The translations under genes and the position numbers were made by a program. This document shows, in pieces, positions 59,706-64,000 of a stretch of DNA of 64,000 nucleotides. The notes beneath the pieces were generated by a model that was not told where the DNA came from, ran no database searches, and saw only the letters and a list, made by a program, of their open reading frames with translations. The DNA comes from Pelobates cultripes (lineage: Eukaryota > Chordata > Amphibia > Anura > Pelobatidae): contig OW240915.1 in NCBI GenBank assembly GCA_933207985.1, positions 275,988,477-276,052,476 on the forward strand. Reading direction: 5' to 3'. Each line of letters opens with the position of its first letter. Position 1 is the stretch's first letter.

Positions 59706-61253
59706 GGGTTCAGAACATGTTTTTCAGTTTTACTCTATCAGAAATTACTTCGGTTTACCTTACTTTACTTTTCTTTTTTTTTTTACACAGACTTTTTTAA
59801 AAAGTTAAAATAAAATATTTTATAAACAAAATGTAACCACATCTTGAATTTTGGGGTCTTTGACCTAGATTCTCATTGTGGACACAGGTGTGTGTGGTGG
59901 GGGTATCAACTTTGCAGCTACCTGTGCTTAGATTCAGTGTGTGGACTTCCACAGTTAACAGTACTTTTGAGATAACCTACTAATTAAGACAGAACTAGGC
60001 TAGATAATATGAAACTTGAAAAACAAAACCTAGGAATTTAAATAGGATGTTTTTGATAAGCATTTTACGGTACACTAGACTTTTAACTGTAAATGAGACA
60101 AGTAATGTAACAACTGCAAAAGATTGGCTGGAGCATTGGAACTCTGGGTAAAGAGTAAGTAGAGTTTAGTTAGACAGGCTAAGTCAGACACAGACATGGC
60201 ATTCACTAATCTCCCAACTGCCCCCTACTGAATAGGGCAAAACCATCCAGCTGCGTATGTGGCCATTTGGAATGAAAAATCCAGACATTATTCAAGCTGT
60301 TTAACAGTGCCCAAATTTTGTAAAATAGACCTAGAACAAGTGTGAACATGATTCAGATTTCTGAACTCTGCCGGACGACTAATGAAAATAAAAAAACTGG
60401 TCAAACTGCAGAAAATCAGACAAAAAATTAAAACCTTCATGATACAAAAAAATAATCCATGTGAGCCTCTTGAGTGCTCCATTTAGAATGAGGTTTCAAA
60501 GCAGGAAAAGCCTCCTTAAAGGCTTCACCTTGCTTTGAAATCTCATTAGATTTGGTTGACTTTTACAAACAAGGTCATCTCTCTCGAGGCTTGCCATGGG
60601 AATATTCCTAGCAGGTTAAAACCCTCCTTTATACTAATATGGGGGTCCATAGGCTTTTTATAGTTTTTTTTATGTAGCATCTGGCAAGCCACCACATGAT
60701 TAAGTGCCACATAGGGTTTTTGAACTATTTCAAAAAAGTAAGTGAATGGTAATTTGCAAATGCAAATGCATGTGGTCAAGATGTTTTTTAAAGCACTGCT
60801 TTGTGCATATTCCAAATCCAGACACCGAATGCATCCAGTTAATTGATACAGATTTGTCAGGTTGGCCATTTTCACAGAATTTGGTCCAGAGTTTAGTGAG
60901 TTACACTAAATGATATGAGTCCCACACTGCACATAATAACCACTAGCAGAATAGAATAATGTTGAAGACATTGTCAATAACATGTTCTAACTCAGGCATC
61001 AAAAGGACACTCATTAATAATGTGGAATTAAAAGACTTGGTCAGAATAACTTTGAGTGAAAAGCCAAAAGACTTGGCTAGATAGACTAAAAATTAAAGCT
61101 TTGAGTAGGACACGCTGTGCTAGTAAGGTATAACATCTAGGATTCAATTAACGTTGCGAAGAGTTCAGTTCCATAATAAGCATAGTCATTGATGTCATTG
61201 CCACATATTTGGCTCCACTGGTCCCATATGCAGAGGATAAAAATGTGTAAATG
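59706..61253. other. Non-coding stretch
   Basis: No gene was recognised. Short complementary segments near 60495 (AAAGCAGG and AAGGCTTCACC) and 60530 hint at another small foldback. Confidence 0.45.
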
Positions 61254-61261
61254 TTTGTGTG

Positions 61262-61597
61262 TAGTGATGTCCCGAACGGTTCGCCGAACGGTTCGCCACG
61301 GATGGCGAACATAAACATAAACTTTGACCCTGTACCTCACAGTCAGCAGACACATTCCAGCCAATCAGCAGCAGACCCTCCCTCCCAGACCCTCTCACCT
61401 CCTGGACAGCTCACTAAGAATGCAGCTTTACAATCAATGTAAAATGGATGCTGTCCAGGAGGTGGGAGGGTGTGGGAGGGAGGGTCTGCTGCTGATTGGC
61501 TGGAATGTGTCTGCTGACTGTGAGGTACAGGGTCAAAGTTTATGTTTATGTTCGCCATCCGCGCGAACCGTTCGGTGAACCGTTCGGGACATCACTA
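61262..61597. mobile_element. 336-bp near-perfect palindromic hAT MITE
   Basis: It begins TAGTGATGTCCCGAACGG and ends with the exact inverse of the first 17 bases. The arms pair almost completely over about 140 bp each, with the centre near 61420-61440. The flanks are a perfect 8-bp duplication TTTGTGTG at 61254-61261 and 61598-61605, the hAT signature. It belongs to the same family as 13048-13236. The overlapping open frames on both strands give near-identical translations because of the palindrome and are not genes. Confidence 0.9.
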
Positions 61598-61605
61598 TTT
61601 GTGTG

Positions 61606-63360
61606 TCAACTGCTATCTAATACAAAGGCTAAATTGGTCACCACACCGGCTGAGACACAGGATGGACAGACTTTGAAGCAGCCTACATGGTGTGGAAAAC
61701 TTAACATTGGCTGAAAGTGGACTGACTGTGAGTTAGATTGGGTATGTTAGTAGCTTAGTCCTGTCAGGAGGTATTTCCAGTGATATGATTAATTACAGTA
61801 TGTACCTCAGAATACAGATAAAATGCCTGCAACTATGAACTAAAATGATGTATTTTAATTCATGAAGTTTTCCTTTTAATACTTGTGGTTTAGAGAACAT
61901 TGCAAATAGCCACAGATTCTTCTGTGTTTGGAGATACTATGAATTCTTTTTTGATTATTACATTTTATTTAAATATATTAGAGATTACTTCAATTTTAAG
62001 GTCTTAAAATGTTCAAAGCCCTAGCTTAGTAAAATACATATGAAATAAAAACTATGGGTCTAAAATGCTTAGTCTATAACATTCCAAAGCAACCAGATTG
62101 GTGGTGTCAGCAGATAATATTTGGCTGAAGGTATTCTTATGACAGTTTTGTGGTATATAGAATATCTCAATAAAAGTTTAGCACTACAGGATGTCTTCAG
62201 AGTCCAGAAAAATTAAACACAGATTTTACAAGTTCTACTACTTCTTCTGAACAATACTTGTACAGTGGGTACAGCTAAAAATTGATTGAACAAAGTTTCT
62301 GTTTCAATAAGTTGAGTTATATGTGAAATATCTCTTAAAAATAAAATATTGATTGAAACTGTTCTATACTCCTGAATTGCAGGGTTTTAATTACCCTTGG
62401 GATTATCCTGCGTTTGTAGGAAATAGAAGGGATTATTTTTCCCAATCAAATTCTATTTAATTAAGAACAATATCATTATGTTGGATTACCCAGGAGGAAG
62501 ATCCATTGACTTATATGCACAAAGTAAATTTTATTAAATTTATTAAGTCTATGATTTTGTGAAGAATCAAGACTACCTAATCAGATATAAATGGGGCTTT
62601 GAAAAACTAATTTCAGGTTATTTCATGACTCATAAACATGTGACATCACAAGTATAACATCTTTAGAGATCCACACTAGTCTAGGTATGAGAAACCCTTG
62701 TGACACGTAGAAGAGATCACATGTACTAGATTCTAAATGCTAATGTGCTTCATATCAAAGTAAAACAATGAAAAGTGTGAAATGAGGGGCCATACATTTA
62801 AAAAAAAAAAGATCATATATCATGTACTTACAGCGAGTCAAGATGAAAAAACTTAACTCCATATTAGTCACACAAGTTAAAGTAAGAGTTGAAACAAAAC
62901 ACAGAAACCAGATCACAAGCAGTTAATGCAATGTGAAAATCATAATGAAGAGGTCAAAAAAATAAAAGGTCAAACACAAGATACTAAACGTCCAAAGTTC
63001 TGAAAAACCGCACAAGCCAAAAGAGGTGGATCCTTTAAAGGTGGTAATTTATATGAGGGTAAGTCAGCTAAAATACTTCAAATACCTTATTTAAAATTAA
63101 AATTATTTAAAAAAACTAATATATAATAAATATATAATAGATAGACAGATAGATGAATAGAATTTAAAAATATAGCAGTTAAGTTATGCAGAATGTCTAA
63201 ATGTCTCCACAAGCCTTAGATGTTGATTGTTGTCCCTACAATACACTTTGCTAACATGTATCATTTATATTACATGATATTTTAAACTTAAGGTTAATGT
63301 TTGTGTAAAGATAGTGAATGGGACAGTGTAGTCTTTAGTATAGAGTAGGGGTTAATGTTT
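61606..63360. other. A+T-rich non-coding stretch
   Basis: No gene was recognised. A short GATA-type microsatellite lies at about 63137-63158. Confidence 0.5.
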
Positions 63361-63560
63361 AGTGGTAATCATTGGCTGAGAGTGTCAGCTGATTACTCTC
63401 AGCCAATCAGCTATGCCCTGTGGGACAGCTATGCCACTCAGACAAAGTGCGTCCTGCTCTCTGGTTGAGATTATAACCATACTATAATTATTTGACTCCT
63501 TATCAGGACACTCCTGGCACCATAATTATTACAGCATGCTGTAGTGGGCATTTTGCTTGA
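63361..63560. repeat. MITE-like repeat related to 26282-26604
   Basis: An inverted pair ATTGGCTGAGAGT / ACTCTCAGCCAAT lies at about 63372-63407. GGACACTCCTGGCACCATAA and CAGCATGCTGTAGTGG follow near 63507-63548. It shares core words with 26282-26604 in the opposite order of ends. Confidence 0.5.
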
Positions 63561-64000
63561 TGTGTTCTTTCTAAGGTAAGGGCCTAATTGTAATGATAAC
63601 ACTTGGATATATATGAGATTAGCAGGAGTTCCTGGTGGCTGCTATTTCAGTTGACTTCATTAAAATGGTGGCAGGTACAACGTTGTACCTTGACTTGGAT
63701 GGTATATAGCAGAAGAAGATGACACTGGGATTTACTTCTGGCAGCAAAAAACAATTAGCTTTGACTACAGTGGGTTGAGGCATAACGAAAATGATTAGTA
63801 AGAGATTGGAATATTGTAGCCTGGCCTAAAGAATCTCAATGTTTGCTCCAACATCAATCCATGAGTCTATCCTGATTCATCTGAACAGTTTTGCTGGAAA
63901 TGTTGATGGTGATGTGGGAAATATTTTCATGGCAGACATTGAGCCTAATAATATCAATTTAAATATCACTGCCTACCTGAGTAGGTAGTATTTGCTTATA
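63561..64000. other. Non-coding stretch to window end
   Basis: No gene or confident repeat was recognised. Confidence 0.5.

Noticed and set aside
61137..61714. Several overlapping 60-85 codon frames on both strands
   Set aside because: They mirror each other because the DNA is a palindromic MITE.
1..64000. CRISPR array, phage or bacterial operon
   Set aside because: Tandem repeats lack CRISPR-like spacer structure, and no bacterial genes, ribosome-binding sites or operon layout were seen; the repeats are eukaryotic.

Overview
The window looks like non-coding, repeat-rich vertebrate nuclear DNA, most probably from a frog or other amphibian. The reasons are high A+T, no recognisable host exon in 64 kb, and the mix of mobile elements: CR1 and L1/Tx1-type LINEs, a Penelope-like element, solo LTRs, Tc1/mariner elements, palindromic hAT MITEs and MITEs with TTAAAGGG-type ends. 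The species call is inference from repeat content. No tRNA, rRNA, CRISPR or prokaryotic feature was seen.

The main structural fact is a large duplication on either side of an assembly gap of exactly 100 N (31983-32082). The block 15187-31982 reappears, nearly identical and in the same orientation, at 32083-51313. The left copy ends at the gap and the right copy begins directly after it. This is the pattern expected when two overlapping contigs, probably the two haplotypes of one locus, are placed end to end without being merged. Every repeat in the block is therefore listed twice. The copies still differ usefully. The right one carries a complete Tc1/mariner element (43477-45049, TA target duplication) whose empty site is intact in the left copy at 25718-25719. 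It also carries an extra ~880-bp tandem duplication (33613-35374). The left one has a 14-bp insertion near 19827.

Layout. 1-5986: old, mostly unrecognisable DNA with small foldback repeats and a degenerate telomere-like tract. 5992-7929: an old minus-strand solo LTR interrupted by a plus-strand solo LTR (6519-7586). 8335-9375: a degenerate purine-rich minisatellite and a second telomere-like tract. 13048-13236 and 15053-15178: two hAT-type MITEs. 15187-31982 (left block): a foldback complex, several MITEs, a 5'-truncated CR1, a 5'-truncated Penelope-like element with a 15-bp target duplication, a 31-bp minisatellite and a Tc1 remnant. 32083-51313: the second haplotype-like copy. 51314-64000: unique DNA with a TTAA MITE made of two hairpins, simple repeats, an L1/Tx1 fragment, and a 336-bp nearly perfect palindrome with an 8-bp target duplication.

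Nothing here works as a pathway; the coding relics are all parts of selfish elements. The best candidate for recent activity is the DD37E Tc1/mariner element, which is present in only one of the two copies. Its transposase is split by a frameshift, so this copy would need an enzyme supplied by another element.
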